Of a stretch of DNA of 64,000 nucleotides, positions 44,710 to 56,894 are shown one piece after another. The translations under genes and the position numbers were made by a program. Within the stretch, counting starts at the first letter, position 1; the number at the start of each line of letters is the position of its first letter. Source of the DNA: Venturia oleaginea (taxonomy: Eukaryota; Ascomycota; Dothideomycetes; Venturiales; Venturiaceae); assembly GCA_013176395.1 (NCBI GenBank), contig JABMLP010000002.1, forward strand, positions 1,612,001 to 1,676,000, written 5' to 3'. The notes under the pieces are model-generated. The model was not told where the DNA came from, ran no database searches, and worked only from the letters and a program-made list of their open reading frames with translations.

Positions 44710-46530
44710 ACGTGTTCCACCACCCAACCGCTCAAACCACCCAACTGCTCAAAATCTGCCAAGACTTCTACCATTCCTCTTATGTGATTATATCTGAACA
44801 ACGAAATGCACTATTACTCCAACACGAAGGGAGAATCCAGCTCGCACTCCAAGCCGGCCAATTCCGAAGCCAACGGGCCGCCGCTCGTGCCTTTGACGTT
44901 AAGCAGCGAATCCTCTCTGAGCGCGTAAAGGAGTCCCATTTATACTCGAAACACCACCAAATGGTCGGAAACTTACCCTTACCGAAGAGCAAACGCTTGT
45001 CCGATACATTCTTGACCTCGATTCGCGAGGATTTGCGCCCCGGCTTTGTGAGGTAGCAGATATGGCCGATAAACTGCTAGCTATACGCGGTGGAGAGCCA
45101 GTGGGCAAAAACTGGGCTGAGAGGTTCGTTACGCGCTCAGATGAGCTCAAGATGGCCTTCAACCGAGCCAAGGATAGGCAGAGGATACTACAGGAAGATC
45201 CAGAGATTATTGGCGCGTGGTTCAAGCTCGTTGCAGATACCAAAGCCAAGTACGGCGTCCACGACGAGGATACACACAACTTTGACGAGGTTGGCTTCCA
45301 GATGGGTGTTATTGGGTTAATGAAGGTCGTTACAGCCTCCGAGAGACGTACAAGGCCGGAACTCATTCAGCCGGGCAATCGCGAATGGGTTACGGTCATC
45401 CAGAGTATCTGCGTCGCTCGGTATGCAACCCCACCCCTCATTATCTACAAAGGACGCGTTCACATCTCTGCGTGGTACGAGGAGGCAGATATACCGCGCA
45501 ACTGGAAGCTTTCAGTCTCTGAGAACGGCTGGACAAATAACGCGCTTGGTCTTGAGTGGTTGAAGCATTTTGACGCGCATAAAAGGCGCGGCAGGTGGGG
45601 GGGTACAGGCTACTCATTTTGGACGGCCATGAGAGCCATCTCAACCAAATTTTTAAGGACTACTGCCTCGAAAATAAGATCCTAACCCTCTGCATGCCAT
45701 CGCACTCGTCGTATATACTCCAGCCCCTTGACGTGGTCTGCTTCTCGCCGTTGAAGCGCAAGTACTCCCAACGCATCCGGGACTTGGCGCGCCGACGCGT
45801 GTACCATATCAACAAGGAAGGCTTTCTCCCTGCCTTCAAAGACGCGTTTTTCGACGTCTTTACAAAAGAGAACTGTCAAAAGGCCTTTGAGGCAGTAGGG
45901 CTAGTCCCTATCGACGCGCAGGCGGTATTGGACCGCCTTGAAGTACGGCTACGTACCCCGCCAGAACCCCGTCTCCCAGAAACGCCGTGGCAGTCAAAGA
46001 CTCCAAGCAATACTCATGAATTTGGATCCCAATACAAGCTCGTAAGCGACTCTTTTACTCGGTCACCAGTTACTGCGCAGGCTGGCTTTTCCCAGCTTGT
46101 TAAGGGCGCTGAATTGATGCTTCACCAAAACGCTCTACTCATTGCGCGCAACCACGAGCTTGAAGAGCAATTGGCAGTAATGACGAAGCGAAAATGGCGC
46201 AAAAAGAAGTGGATCCAGCAAGGTGGTACTATGGAGTATGGGACTGCAGCAGCGCAGGTAGCTGCAGAGGCGTCTGTAGCGCCTCAGGGATCGAAGAAGG
46301 CTCGTGGTATCGGTGATCAAGAAATAGCCCGACCAACTCAACGGCGCTGTGGGAACTGGGGCGTAACTTGGCATAATGCGCGAACTTGTAAAAGAGATAT
46401 CGAGATATCTTCTGAATCAGATAGTAGCACGACGGACTTAGAATCTATTGTTGATAGCGAAAAAATTGAAGAGTCGTAACATAGGATGGTCGTGCCAAGA
46501 AATTTTGAGCGGTTGGGTGGTGGAGTACGT
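44710..46530 (+). mobile_element. Pogo/Fot1-like DNA transposon, full-length but mutated (copy 2)
   Basis: 1821 bp between TA duplications (44708-44709, 46531-46532). Terminal inverted repeats of about 27 bp start ACGTGTTCCACCACCCAACC on the left and ACGTACTCCACCACCCAACC on the right (read inward). The transposase covers nearly the whole element and includes the 479-bp segment that copy 1 lacks. The inverted repeats differ from those of copy 1 after the first ten bases, so the two elements are related but belong to different subfamilies. Confidence 0.9.
44790..46479 (+). pseudogene. Pogo-like transposase with frameshifts
   Basis: The initiator position aligned with copy 1 reads ATA (44790-44792) instead of ATG. 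The N-terminal HTH frame (RSQRAAARAFDV) shifts near 44925. The central frame has GEPVGKNWAERFV and HNFDEVGFQMGV (first catalytic Asp). A one-base loss around 45582-45590 shifts into the frame with LLILDGHESH and HSSYILQPLDVVCFSPLK. The C-terminal knuckle is degraded (CGNWGVTWHNARTC: second Cys and a Gly replaced by Trp). The protein ends in an acidic Ser-rich tail. Inactive as it stands. Confidence 0.85.
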
Positions 46531-46532
46531 TA

Positions 46533-46971
46533 TTCAATCTAGATAAAGTGAAGTTTTGCATGGGCTAAAATTATGAATTTGTAAGTAAAGAAATATCCAA
46601 CACCCTCTAAGATCTAGAGCGTACCCTCTATCCTAGCCTTGATACTTAGGGCGTACATACTCACAGAGATGCCCATCGTTTTAGCTCTTAAGGCCAGCAT
46701 AATCCAAACTTCGTATCAGGCCTCTAATCACGAGCCTCTCGGAAAACCAAACTAGTCGAGTCCAGTCTTAACAATCAATTTCAGATATTGAACCCAATCC
46801 CTGCCATATCGACTCCAGAAATTAGAAGAACGCGCCGGGTCACGGCCACAGCACCGGCCGTTTAAAAGTCTCCGCTATCGATAAGACGGCCAGACTTCAA
46901 GCTCCGAAAAAAGTTCAGCGCAACAGGCCTCCAACCCTTAGTCCGGAGTCAAACTTGAGCACTGCTTCAAA
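46533..46971. other. Spacer and RRP1 promoter
   Basis: Sequence between the transposon and the RRP1 ATG. No open frame of interest; should contain the RRP1 promoter. Confidence 0.45.
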
Positions 46972-47853
46972 ATGGCCGAGACAACATCGATTCAGGGCAA
47001 TCAGTCCTTTATGAAACAGTTGGCAGCAAATGGTACGCAGATACTTTCAACTTCCCTCCTAAATCAAACTTCTTGCCCAGCACTTAAGCCCGTTCGGAGC
47101 AAAACTAACTCCTCTCTTCTTAGAAAAACAAGTTCGCGACAAAGCCGTTGAATCCCTCCGTTCCTACCTTCGTCACCGAACTCCGATATCAGAATTAGAA
47201 CTCCTCAAGCTATGGAAAGGCCTATACTACTGCATGTGGATGTCCGATAAACCACGGAATCAGCAACAACTGGCAAGAGATCTGGCGATCCTGGTGAACG
47301 ATCTATCCAAGGGGGTGGTTGTGCCGTTTCTGGATGCGTTTTGGAAGACTATGAGTCGGGAATGGGGAGGCATCGATGTTCTCAGGTGCGCTCCTCTGCT
47401 GCGAGAATTCATATTGGAATAGTAATGCTAACAAGCTACAGAATGGATAAGTTCCTCTACCTCGTTCGCCAATATCTCAACGCTTCCTTCTCCTTCTTCG
47501 CAAAGAGCGGTTGGAAAGATACGAAACGCCTGGATGAATACATGCATGTTCTCTCCGCCACACCTCTCAACCCCACCGAGAAACGAATCCCGAATGGCAT
47601 AAGGTTTCACGTTATCGACATCTATATTGATGAGCTGGAGAAGGTTGATGAGGAGACTGAGGCTGAGATGCCCATCGCGACGCTGTTGGAGCCATTAAGA
47701 GCAGTAGTAAGGGAGAGTCCGACAAAGATTGTGAGGAACAAGGTCAAGGAGGCCCTGGAAGACGATAGAGTGAAAGCTTGGTTAGGAGAGGAGACGACCG
47801 AGACAGAGGAGAAGGAAGACGTGAACGATGAGTGGGGCGGGATTGATGAATGA
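46972..47853 (+). CDS. RRP1: Ribosomal RNA processing protein RRP1 (NOP52 family)
   Basis: Nucleolar factor of 66S pre-ribosomes, needed for 27S pre-rRNA processing to 25S and 5.8S rRNA. Exons 46972-47032, 47124-47385 and 47442-47853 give 244 residues, close to the yeast protein (278). Family blocks in order: FMKQLAANEKQVRDKAVESL, LLKLWKGLYYCMWMSDKP, FLDAFWKTMSREWGGIDVLRMDKFLYLVRQYLN and GIRFHVIDIYIDEL. The C-terminus is acidic and ends DEWGGIDE. It ends tail-to-tail with TRM8, with 404 bp between the stops. Confidence 0.93.
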
Positions 47854-48257
47854 ATTATAGCATTTTTCTTTAAATTTGATACCCAATGTCATTGTAGTTC
47901 CTCTTTCTTGAGAAGCCAAAGTCTCCGGAGAACCTAAATTGACCAACCACGCTGGATCTGCCATTCATGTCCCTTCCTCTTACCATTGAAGGCAGTTCAC
48001 CATCGTCAATTAGGGATAGACATCGATAGATTTCTGGCAATTCTGGGCGCTAATGTAGCCAGGAATTTTGCAGTATCGATCTAGAACTACAGACTTCTGT
48101 TCGAGATACTACTTTGGAGACGGATTGGTACGGCAGACGAAGACATATGATCCCAGAGTGCAACTTCTGGAGTGACCACCCAGAAGACAACTTCTGATGG
48201 CATCGGGCCATCTCTCAAATTCCTCACACTTGGTGGATTCCCGTCATATCTACTCTC
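47854..48257. other. Convergent 3' intergenic region (RRP1/TRM8)
   Basis: 404 bp between two facing stop codons, presumably both 3' untranslated regions. No gene seen. Confidence 0.5.
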
Positions 48258-49230
<973 letters not shown>

Positions 49231-50003
49231 TGTTATTTGGGTGACGAAGTGTCAGTTTCGCGGCTCGAAATGTAAAATATGGGATTGGTGGTGGGAAATG
49301 GTAAGTTAACCGAATCTAGAGTGGAGAGCCAGTGAGTTAATTGCGAAGTCGATTCTAGGATGAGAGAAGATGCCGATGTGCTTGAACTGACTCATGAAGT
49401 GAAGTTACTTGTGAGAAGGTCAGACAGATTCGATGCATCTATCACTGAGTGAGAAGAAAAAGGTTTCGAGACGACATTTAGTCTACGAGAAGGCACGAGC
49501 TTTCCATAGACCGGAAAATCCTCGATATCCTCTTGCGAGAGCCACGTCTTTTCGGTCCACGATACGTAGGCAGTGAGAAGAAAAGCCTTTCAGGCTTGCA
49601 TGTTGGTTTGAATCTTCGAGGACTACTGACACCATCTCTAACCAACAACAGAACGCTATAAACACAGACCGCACACATTCTTTACTTGACCGTTCGTGGC
49701 CGTATCGCAGATGAGCTCCTCATGAACAGCTCCATCTCGTGGTACAGCCCCACTTCATACGACGACAAAACCCACCAGCCACATCAGGCGGAGGACAAAG
49801 AACACACAGAATCGCTACACGGTTGCTTAAAAGGTTATATGTGCTGCATCGCTCCTACATCGTTCGCAATATATCACTCAATCGTCAATCATCGAAACTC
49901 AACGGCGCTTGCGCAACCATTGTCGTTGACGTGTTTCAGCTCAAGCTGCTGATATCTTCTACAAAGTCAATAAATGTTTTGTTCTCAATCAAATTGCGGT
50001 AAC
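49231..50003. other. Intergenic region between TRM8 and GID4
   Basis: Promoter of TRM8 and 3' region of GID4 (both -). Plus-strand frames at 49686-50002 overlap one another and lack any domain. They are antisense to the probable GID4 3' untranslated region, so I do not call them genes. Confidence 0.45.
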
Positions 50004-50900
50004 TCACTTTTCACTCTTGGCATGAAAGTAAATCCCACTGACGCTGCCGGACACTTGGTTAAAGCAGATGTAGTAAAAGCCTTCAAAACTCGCGCCGGTT
50101 ATGGTGCGGACTCGATGATCAGGCACCAAAAAGTACTCCTTCCATCGCATGAATATGTTTTCCCGTTGGGCATAATTCTTGTAACTGAAATTGGATACAC
50201 GCGCCTGGCTCGCCAGCGGTTTCCAGGCAGGAAATCTGCCCCAGTGCTGCATATCGGTTTTCTCAGAAGAGCCCCACTCCTCATGCCGGGTCTCAAAGGT
50301 GTATTTGGTGCCAATGATCTCGCCTTCAAAATATGTGGTGAGGGAAGGGTGCTCGTCGGTGAGTCCTTTGATGCGCAAGTAGCCGCACATGAACGACTCT
50401 TTCATATCGACATGTTGTATCTGCACCTCAACATCGTAAATCTGGCGGTCAGACTGCTGCGAGCCTACGAATCGTGAACCGGGTCTGAGGAAGGATGACG
50501 TCGAATTGGGCAGATATCGCGTTTTAGGGTATGGCGACCGCAGGCTGGTCGAAAGGAACGACGCTTGATGTGGTTGTTGCTGTGAAACGACGGGATTTGA
50601 TGTGGTGGTGTGTGAAAGCCTCTGGTCGACATCGTTGGATTCTTCCCGAGTGCTCACTGGACTCAAACTGTCTCGTGCCGGACCATCGACATCATTCTTC
50701 AACAGCTTCGGGTCGGCCAACGACAGGCGCACCTCCTGCTCCTCGGGCGGAGGCGTAGGTTCTTGTGTGGGCGCATAGGACTCAATGGCATCGGAATCCC
50801 CCGTCGATGGACGACTTGCTTCTTCCAAATCCAGACATCGTTGGCGGAGTTCAGCAGTGTGAGAAGCAGGCAAGCCGAACGATTCAGGTCTGGTAGGCAT
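50004..50900 (-). CDS. GID4: GID/CTLH E3 ligase substrate receptor GID4 (Vid24)
   Basis: Gid4 recognises Pro/N-degrons and targets gluconeogenic enzymes to the GID ubiquitin ligase when glucose returns. One exon gives 298 residues (yeast Vid24 has 362). The first 135 residues are polar and low-complexity (PTPPPEEQEV; QQQPHQASF). The beta-barrel domain starts near 138: SRFVGSQQSDRQIYDVEVQIQ with the conserved F-x-G-x-Q entry, then MCGYLRIKGLTDEHPSLTTYFEGEII, and HWGRFPAWKPL. The C-terminal FEGFYYICFNQVSGSVSGIYFH is the most recognisable signature of the family. It is divergent from ACL4, with 375 bp between start codons. Confidence 0.94.
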   Translation of the reverse strand: MPTRPESFGLPASHTAELRQRCLDLEEASRPSTGDSDAIESYAPTQEPTPPPEEQEVRLSLADPKLLKNDVDGPARDSLSPVSTREESNDVDQRLSHTTTSNPVVSQQQPHQASFLSTSLRSPYPKTRYLPNSTSSFLRPGSRFVGSQQSDRQIYDVEVQIQHVDMKESFMCGYLRIKGLTDEHPSLTTYFEGEIIGTKYTFETRHEEWGSSEKTDMQHWGRFPAWKPLASQARVSNFSYKNYAQRENIFMRWKEYFLVPDHRVRTITGASFEGFYYICFNQVSGSVSGIYFHAKSEK

Positions 50901-51275
50901 GGTAATTGCTGGACATAGGATATCGTATAGAGCAGGAGGAGAAAGGAACGGACAGGGCGATATAATGAGAGAAGGAGAGGTATATCTAAATGTAGTATTT
51001 ACAGTAGAACGACCGCATTATGCGACTTGGTGTTGGGGTCTATTCTAGATGCACCTTCCTGGACTTTCCCCGTGACCTCTCTCTCATCCCACGCGGAGAA
51101 GCCTCTAAGTTAAATCGCTAATCCCGCCGAGTCGAGCCCTTGGCCTGAGGCGTCCCCTGGGAAGCAATCGATAAACTTTTTCGAGTGAATGCAATCGCTA
51201 GTTTTTCCAGACTGGCAGGGTCCAGCTTGATTGTCGCTCTTTTTTCCCTCGATACTTACGGCATACCACCGCACA
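50901..51275. promoter_or_regulatory. Divergent promoter region of GID4 and ACL4
   Basis: 375 bp between divergent start codons. I did not recognise a specific operator. The stretch just right of GID4 is purine-rich on the + strand, meaning a pyrimidine-rich leader for GID4. Confidence 0.4.
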
Positions 51276-52445
51276 ATGGGGAAGTCGAGACCGCCCGAGA
51301 AATCAAAATTGAACAAAAAGAAAAGGCCGGCCATGAACGGCAATTCAAAATCACCAGCACAACTTCTTATTGAAGCCGTTGAGCAGCTGCAGACCTCGAA
51401 TCCGCAAGGCGCTCTCAAGCTAGCGACCGCCGCTCTCAGAACACTACGAACGAAACCAGACAAGACCGAGCAGTTACCTGCATTGTCTGTCCTGGGAGAA
51501 ATATGCATCGAACTCGGAGATATTCCTACCGCTGTGACTTTCTTCACCCAGGCTGCTGAGATTGATGCAGATGGAGAGGTCCCAGAAGAAAGAGGAGGAG
51601 GTCCAGAGAAATTCTTTTGGCTGGCACAATTAAGCGAAGAAGGGGGCAGGGACAGTGTGAACTGGTATCAAAAGGGCGCCGACGTCTTACGCAAGCAAAT
51701 TGCTGCACTAGCAGCCCAGGAGAATGACGAAGAGGCGGGGGTCCTGCTGGATGAACAGAGAGTGAAGCTGGCAAGCGCGTTATGCTCCGTCGCTGAAATC
51801 TGGATGACAGACTTGTCTTGGGACGACGACGAGGCCGAAGAGCAGTGCAACAAAGCAATAGAAGAGGCATTGTCCGTGGCTCCAGACCGACCAGAGACTT
51901 TGCAGACGGTTGCTTCAGTACGGATATCGCAATCAAAGCTCGATGAAGCCAGGCAATACCTCAGGGATAGTTTGGAACTATGGAAAGATCTCGACCCCGA
52001 AGACACACAGATCCCCGATTTCCCAACACGAATCAGTTTGTCACGACTATTGATGGAAGCGGAAATGGAAGAAGAGGCAAACGAGGTACTCGAGCGCCTC
52101 GTAGCAGAGGACGACGAAAGCGTCGAGGCATGGTATCTCGGCGGATGGTGTCTATATTTGATCGCCCAGCGGCAACAAAAGCTGGCGAGTGAGGCTATGA
52201 AAGATTTTGACGGGTCTGGCGAAGACGTCCAAGAACTACTGCGACGATCACGGAAATGGCTGCAGCGATGTCTCCATCTGTGCAAGACCCTCGACTATGA
52301 AGATGAGCGATTACAGGAGCACGCGATGGAGCTGGTGAAGGAGTTGTACGAGGCTCTGGGCGATGAAGATATTGACAACGACTCGGAAGATGATTACGAA
52401 GGCGACGATTGTGAGGATGAGGACGCAGAGATGGAAGACACTTGA
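51276..52445 (+). CDS. ACL4: Assembly chaperone of ribosomal protein uL4 (ACL4-like TPR protein)
   Basis: Acl4 binds newly made Rpl4 (uL4) and delivers it to the nucleus and pre-60S particles. One exon of 389 residues; the yeast protein has 387. The ATG at 51276 opens a basic N-terminus (MGKSRPPEKSKLNKKKR). TPR-like helices follow from about residue 30: AVEQLQTSNPQGALKLATAA, LSVLGEICIELGDIPTAVTFF, KAIEEALSVAPDRPETLQTV, AWYLGGWCLYLIA. The C-terminus is strongly acidic (over 20 Asp/Glu in the last 35 residues), suited to the basic Rpl4. An in-frame non-ATG extension to 51231 exists but is not needed. Confidence 0.87.
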   Translation: MGKSRPPEKSKLNKKKRPAMNGNSKSPAQLLIEAVEQLQTSNPQGALKLATAALRTLRTKPDKTEQLPALSVLGEICIELGDIPTAVTFFTQAAEIDADGEVPEERGGGPEKFFWLAQLSEEGGRDSVNWYQKGADVLRKQIAALAAQENDEEAGVLLDEQRVKLASALCSVAEIWMTDLSWDDDEAEEQCNKAIEEALSVAPDRPETLQTVASVRISQSKLDEARQYLRDSLELWKDLDPEDTQIPDFPTRISLSRLLMEAEMEEEANEVLERLVAEDDESVEAWYLGGWCLYLIAQRQQKLASEAMKDFDGSGEDVQELLRRSRKWLQRCLHLCKTLDYEDERLQEHAMELVKELYEALGDEDIDNDSEDDYEGDDCEDEDAEMEDT

Positions 52446-53044
52446 AAGATTTGCATATGTGCATGGTGGAACAAGATTATGTGACACGATGAATATTGGG
52501 TACAAATGCTGTTGGTCAAACGCAACGCGAGGACGACAATCTTCTGCAAACAGTGAGCTGGACCGGCGAATCTGATGAAGAGATCTTCACACCCGAGCTG
52601 TCAATGATGTTCTAGTCTGGGGAATAGGCTTTGAGATGAAGATGAGTGGTCAGGCCTTCGAGATTTTCCAAGACTTAAGCTAGGCATCTCGACATGTTGG
52701 ACTGCAATCGATCTACATTGTGGTACATGCGAGCTGCGAGCGTGATCTGATGTTGTGACCCGGATAACGGCTTACTCTCAGATAGCCACTAATTATATCT
52801 TTACGGAGGCTAATTGTGTCTTTGCGGAGGTGGGAATGATCTGGAGCTGGGGCTGGGTTGCTGGGCACGATCTTCCCGTAGACTCAAAAGCAAGTAAACT
52901 TTCGCCTTGGACCTGGGTTATCATTATTCGCGAGAAATTTGGATAACTATTAGCTAGTCTTCTCCTTCAATTGCGCCAACATCTTGTCTTCAAGTCAGCT
53001 CTCTTCGTACCGAAGTGATCTCCAATGGATCCAACATCGCACGC
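52446..53044. other. Intergenic region before SCAP
   Basis: About 600 bp containing the ACL4 3' region and SCAP promoter. No gene recognised; a sterol-regulatory element was not identified. Confidence 0.45.
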
Positions 53045-56000
53045 ATGATCTGGTACCTGCTCTGGCCGTTTCGAGGGTGAGTCCCATTTATTTATAAGCA
53101 CGAATTCCAACTCCGAGTTTGCTGCAGTCAACCGCCGATCAGTCTGATACACGGCTACGGCTACGGCGCAACTATAATCGCTCTATATCGTACTCGTGCT
53201 GAAACTTACAACAAAAAGTACGACTGAACCTCCTAGACTCTCACCAGAGCATCCTATTCGACGAGCCTTCTATCGATATGGCGCCGCTGCCGCGCGTCAT
53301 TGGCTTCTCTTTATCCTAGGTTCCGTGGCGACGGCAGTGCTGCTCTGCTACCCAGTCTTCTTCCTGTACGAGAATCCTACGAGCGGTTCCTCTAAACTCC
53401 CCTATCATGTCTGGACCTCTGCCAGACTCTACGATGGCCGTCCCAACACTGTTCCCGACCTGGAAGTAAGACAGATTTGGGTACACGGCTCTTACAACAG
53501 AGCCTTTGAGAAGCCAGTACTACAGGAAGCGCTAAGCATCCAAAACACTCTAGTTGGGGATATACTTGGCTTGGAAGGAGGCACAGCGTCAGAAGATGGC
53601 AGCGTCACCAAGCAGCGTAGAAATATATGTCTGGGAGACTTTTCGACGGATCACCGATCATTGGGATTGCACTCGCCTTTGATGTTCTGGAATTGCTCTT
53701 CCCAGGCGTTGCAGTACGATACTGACATAATTGAGACCATCAACTCGCAAGTTACCCGAAAGTCATACCTTAACCTGACTTTGCGGCCGGCCAGTGTCTT
53801 TGCTAGCAAGTCCTTCGCTGAAGGTAGAGTAGTCGGAGCTGATGCACTGGTCATTACCGTGTTCGATCGAGTGACAGAGGACACAAATCGACAATGGGAC
53901 GATCGTTTGGGCTCACTGGCGCGAGACGCTCCTCACCGGTGGGACCTTTATCCTCGTGGTGGCCACGTTGCACAAGGCCAACTGTACGAGTTCCGACAAA
54001 CACCATTAAGCACAAACGATGAGCTGGCTTTAGTCGGGTCATATCTCTTCATGCTGGGGTATGTTGTATGGAACTTGAGCAGTTTGCGAGCCGTCAAAAG
54101 CTGGACGGGATTGCTCATCACTCTCATATTCCAGGCAAGTCAATCTTTGGCTACTTCAATTCACACCTCCTCCCTTTGGATCCACCAATCTTGTCTAATA
54201 GCCGTCTCTCCATTCAGATCCATGTTGATAAATTTCAAGCAATTGGTCTATGAAAATCGCTGGGAAACTATCGATGTTGATCTTGACTTCAAGAACGTTG
54301 AGAGTTTTCAGACACGCGAGGGAGGGGCCTGGCGCAGTATCTTTGAACGCTCACTAATTCGAAGTTGAAGTTGTTGATCTCCATCATTGCAAGCTTCTCC
54401 ATCTGCGGCTTTCTCCGCATCGACCTGGCACGGGTCCCGCATTACTACTATCCATTCATTGTCTGGGTGATAGGACTAGAGAACATGTCAGTGGCCCTTC
54501 ATTTCGCCATCTCTACACGAATGCATCTGACCTTTGGTGCACAGGTTCCGACTCGTCAACTCTGTGCTCATTCAGCCTCCGGAGCAACAGACCATCCACC
54601 GAGTGGCCACAGCCCTTGCCGAAGTGGCCACCAAGTTGCTAGCAGCCACGACGCAAATGCTAGCAATGTTATGGATAGTGTCCAAGAAATCTTCAGAACT
54701 GTCCGCATTCTGTACCTTTGCCGCAATTGCACTGGTCTTTGACTTCTTCTTCCATCTCACCTTCTTTCTTCCAGTGGTCAGTGTTGATGTTCGAAGGATG
54801 GAGCTTTCCGATTCGCTTGACCGCATTGATTTGTCCAAAAACAGGAGAAATGCCGTGGTGAAAGCTCTTCCGGAACGACAATTCTTTCTCAAAACTATGC
54901 TACTTGGGCGTGGATCCCTAGCAAATAGAATCGCCACGAGCAGAGTTGCTGGCATAGTGATCTCGATTTGCTTCATATTGGGCTTGAACGTACGTTTCTT
55001 CGAAGATGGGAATCCGATCTGGTCATTTCTACACTCACTTCAGCCGACGTTCCATCCACACTCCACGAACGGAGTATCAGCACATTTTGCGCCGGTCATT
55101 AACCAGGCTAGGACACCCGCCAGCTGGATAATGTTGCAAGACTACAAAGATGCCAAACAGATCCTAGATTTCGTGAAACCGAATCTCCACCACATGGTGG
55201 CTCGTGTCTACGATCCTCTTTTCGTTGTCCTGCATGGCTCCAACCGGGCGGCTCCTTCTGCTAACACATCTCTCTTCGAAATTTGGTGGGTCACCGTCCG
55301 GAAGCACATCTATCCATTTCTACTCGCGCTCTTCTTTTTCGTGGCCGTCGTCACCCTTTTAATGCAATACATGCTTTGGAACGAGCTCCCAGAAGAGGAC
55401 TCAGATTCTCTCTCCCATCGCCCATCTCTCGCCCTGTATACGCTGCCCCAGGCCCAACGATTGGACTTGATCAAGCTCACAGCATGCGCCAGGGGTCACA
55501 TCATATCTATCAGTCTGGATCGGCTGGTATCCTTTTCCTTGTTCGATCCTCACACTCACAAGTACTCTCTTAGTGTGCTGGCAACTGTGGCTATGACGCC
55601 TCCGTTATGGCCGATCGTCTCCACCGCGCTTGATGAGAATGGCGAGTGGGCAGCGCTGTGTACACAAGACGGTAATATTGCTTTCTGGAATCTGCCTAAG
55701 CGAAGGCTAAGTCATTTCGTCAGAGTGAAGCTGGGAGACCAACAGACGTGCGCTTTTGATTTCATAAGCATCGACAAAGAAGATGGGGAACGGCCGAGCC
55801 TCATCATTGTAACATATGACGCAATGGTGATCGAGATTGATGTCGTTGGCTCAAAAGTCGTTCAGTCATTTCGCATGAGCCAGGAAAAGCTTGTGCTGGC
55901 CAAGATCTCGCGATCTAAAGCCGGTGTCAATATCATTGCTCTGACGCGATCAGGAAGAACACGCATTGCAGCCAGCAATTCTGGAGATTGGGCTCTTGCA

Positions 56001-56894
56001 GCTGTTGAGAGACCTGACAATCGACTAGCACCAGGGAGCAAAGAAGGTAAGATCAGATCACTCACATCGATACCGGCACTCGGCGCATTTGCTACAGTAC
56101 GACTTCGTGTGGTTGACCTGGTGGACATCAAAACCAACGCCTTGATATACACTTTTGCGCCCGTCTTGATCAAGGGAAGTTCTCTTCGGGTATTGAGTTC
56201 CCCTCGCCGAGAATGCAAGAAATGTCACTCGACAGCAGTGCACAGCGTCTCACTTGCCTACATTGACCTTGAGACACAGGCCTGCGTCATACGGACTTAC
56301 ACGCTTTCTAGCGACCACAATAAGCTGATATGTTTGGCTCCAACAGTCGCTGGAGAGACTCCCACTTGCCAGGGTCTCTCATCTTCAAAAGAACATACGT
56401 ATACCATCGATGAACCTGGAAGCTGGGAAGCCACCAAATCACAAGCAGTCATTGGGGTTCGCATGCATTCAAGACTCGATGAGACATCGACCTCGTCTTC
56501 GTCTTACAGCTCTGGCTTTGAATCGACATCTTTTCAGACACAGCCTTTCCAAGACCTCACCCATAGGCCCCGCAGCACAATTGCAACCTCAGCACTTGAC
56601 ACATTCCGGTCAGAAAAGGACGTTGACCGCGACGAATGGGAAGTCTGGGCCATGTCATCAAGTGGCGAGTTTCACACAGAGCGACTACCAACATCGCCCA
56701 ACGAACTGCTCGTCGCGGATACAGGTCCAATCGTACCACTGGGTAATAGAAGCGTGGCTCTTGGATTTGGGAATACAGTGAAGGTCGTCATGGTTGGCAA
56801 TGAACGTTTTGAAACAGACTCCAACGAATTTCAAGATCTGGCGCACTTGGGCGGCTCACGGAAAAGGAAAATGGTCAGCAAAAGGATCATTTGA
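53045..56894 (+). CDS. SREBP cleavage-activating protein (SCAP/Scp1)
   Basis: Escort and sterol sensor for SREBP in the ER; in fungi the pathway controls ergosterol synthesis and low-oxygen growth. Exons 53045-53076, 53219-54134, 54371-54486 and 54545-56894 give 1137 residues. Exon 1 encodes MIWYLLWPFR, the usual start of ascomycete SCAP. TM1 is near residues 38-58. The large lumenal loop carries NSQVTRKSYLNLT. The sterol-sensing domain includes SIIASFSICGFLRIDLARVP, YYYPFIVWVIGLENMF and FDFFFHLTFFLPVVSVDVRRME. The second half has degenerate WD40 repeats (GEWAALCTQDGNIAFWNL). The 54135-54370 intron has a GC donor (CAG/GCAAGT) and an AAG acceptor. Exon 2 stays open through it to 54366-54368. 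Confidence 0.92.

Noticed and set aside
49686..50002. Two overlapping + strand frames between TRM8 and GID4
   Set aside because: They overlap each other in different frames, have no recognisable domain and are antisense to the probable GID4 3' untranslated region.
51668..52285. 205-codon Ser-rich open frame on the - strand
   Set aside because: Antisense to ACL4; the Ser-rich sequence is the reverse reading of Glu/Asp-rich codons.
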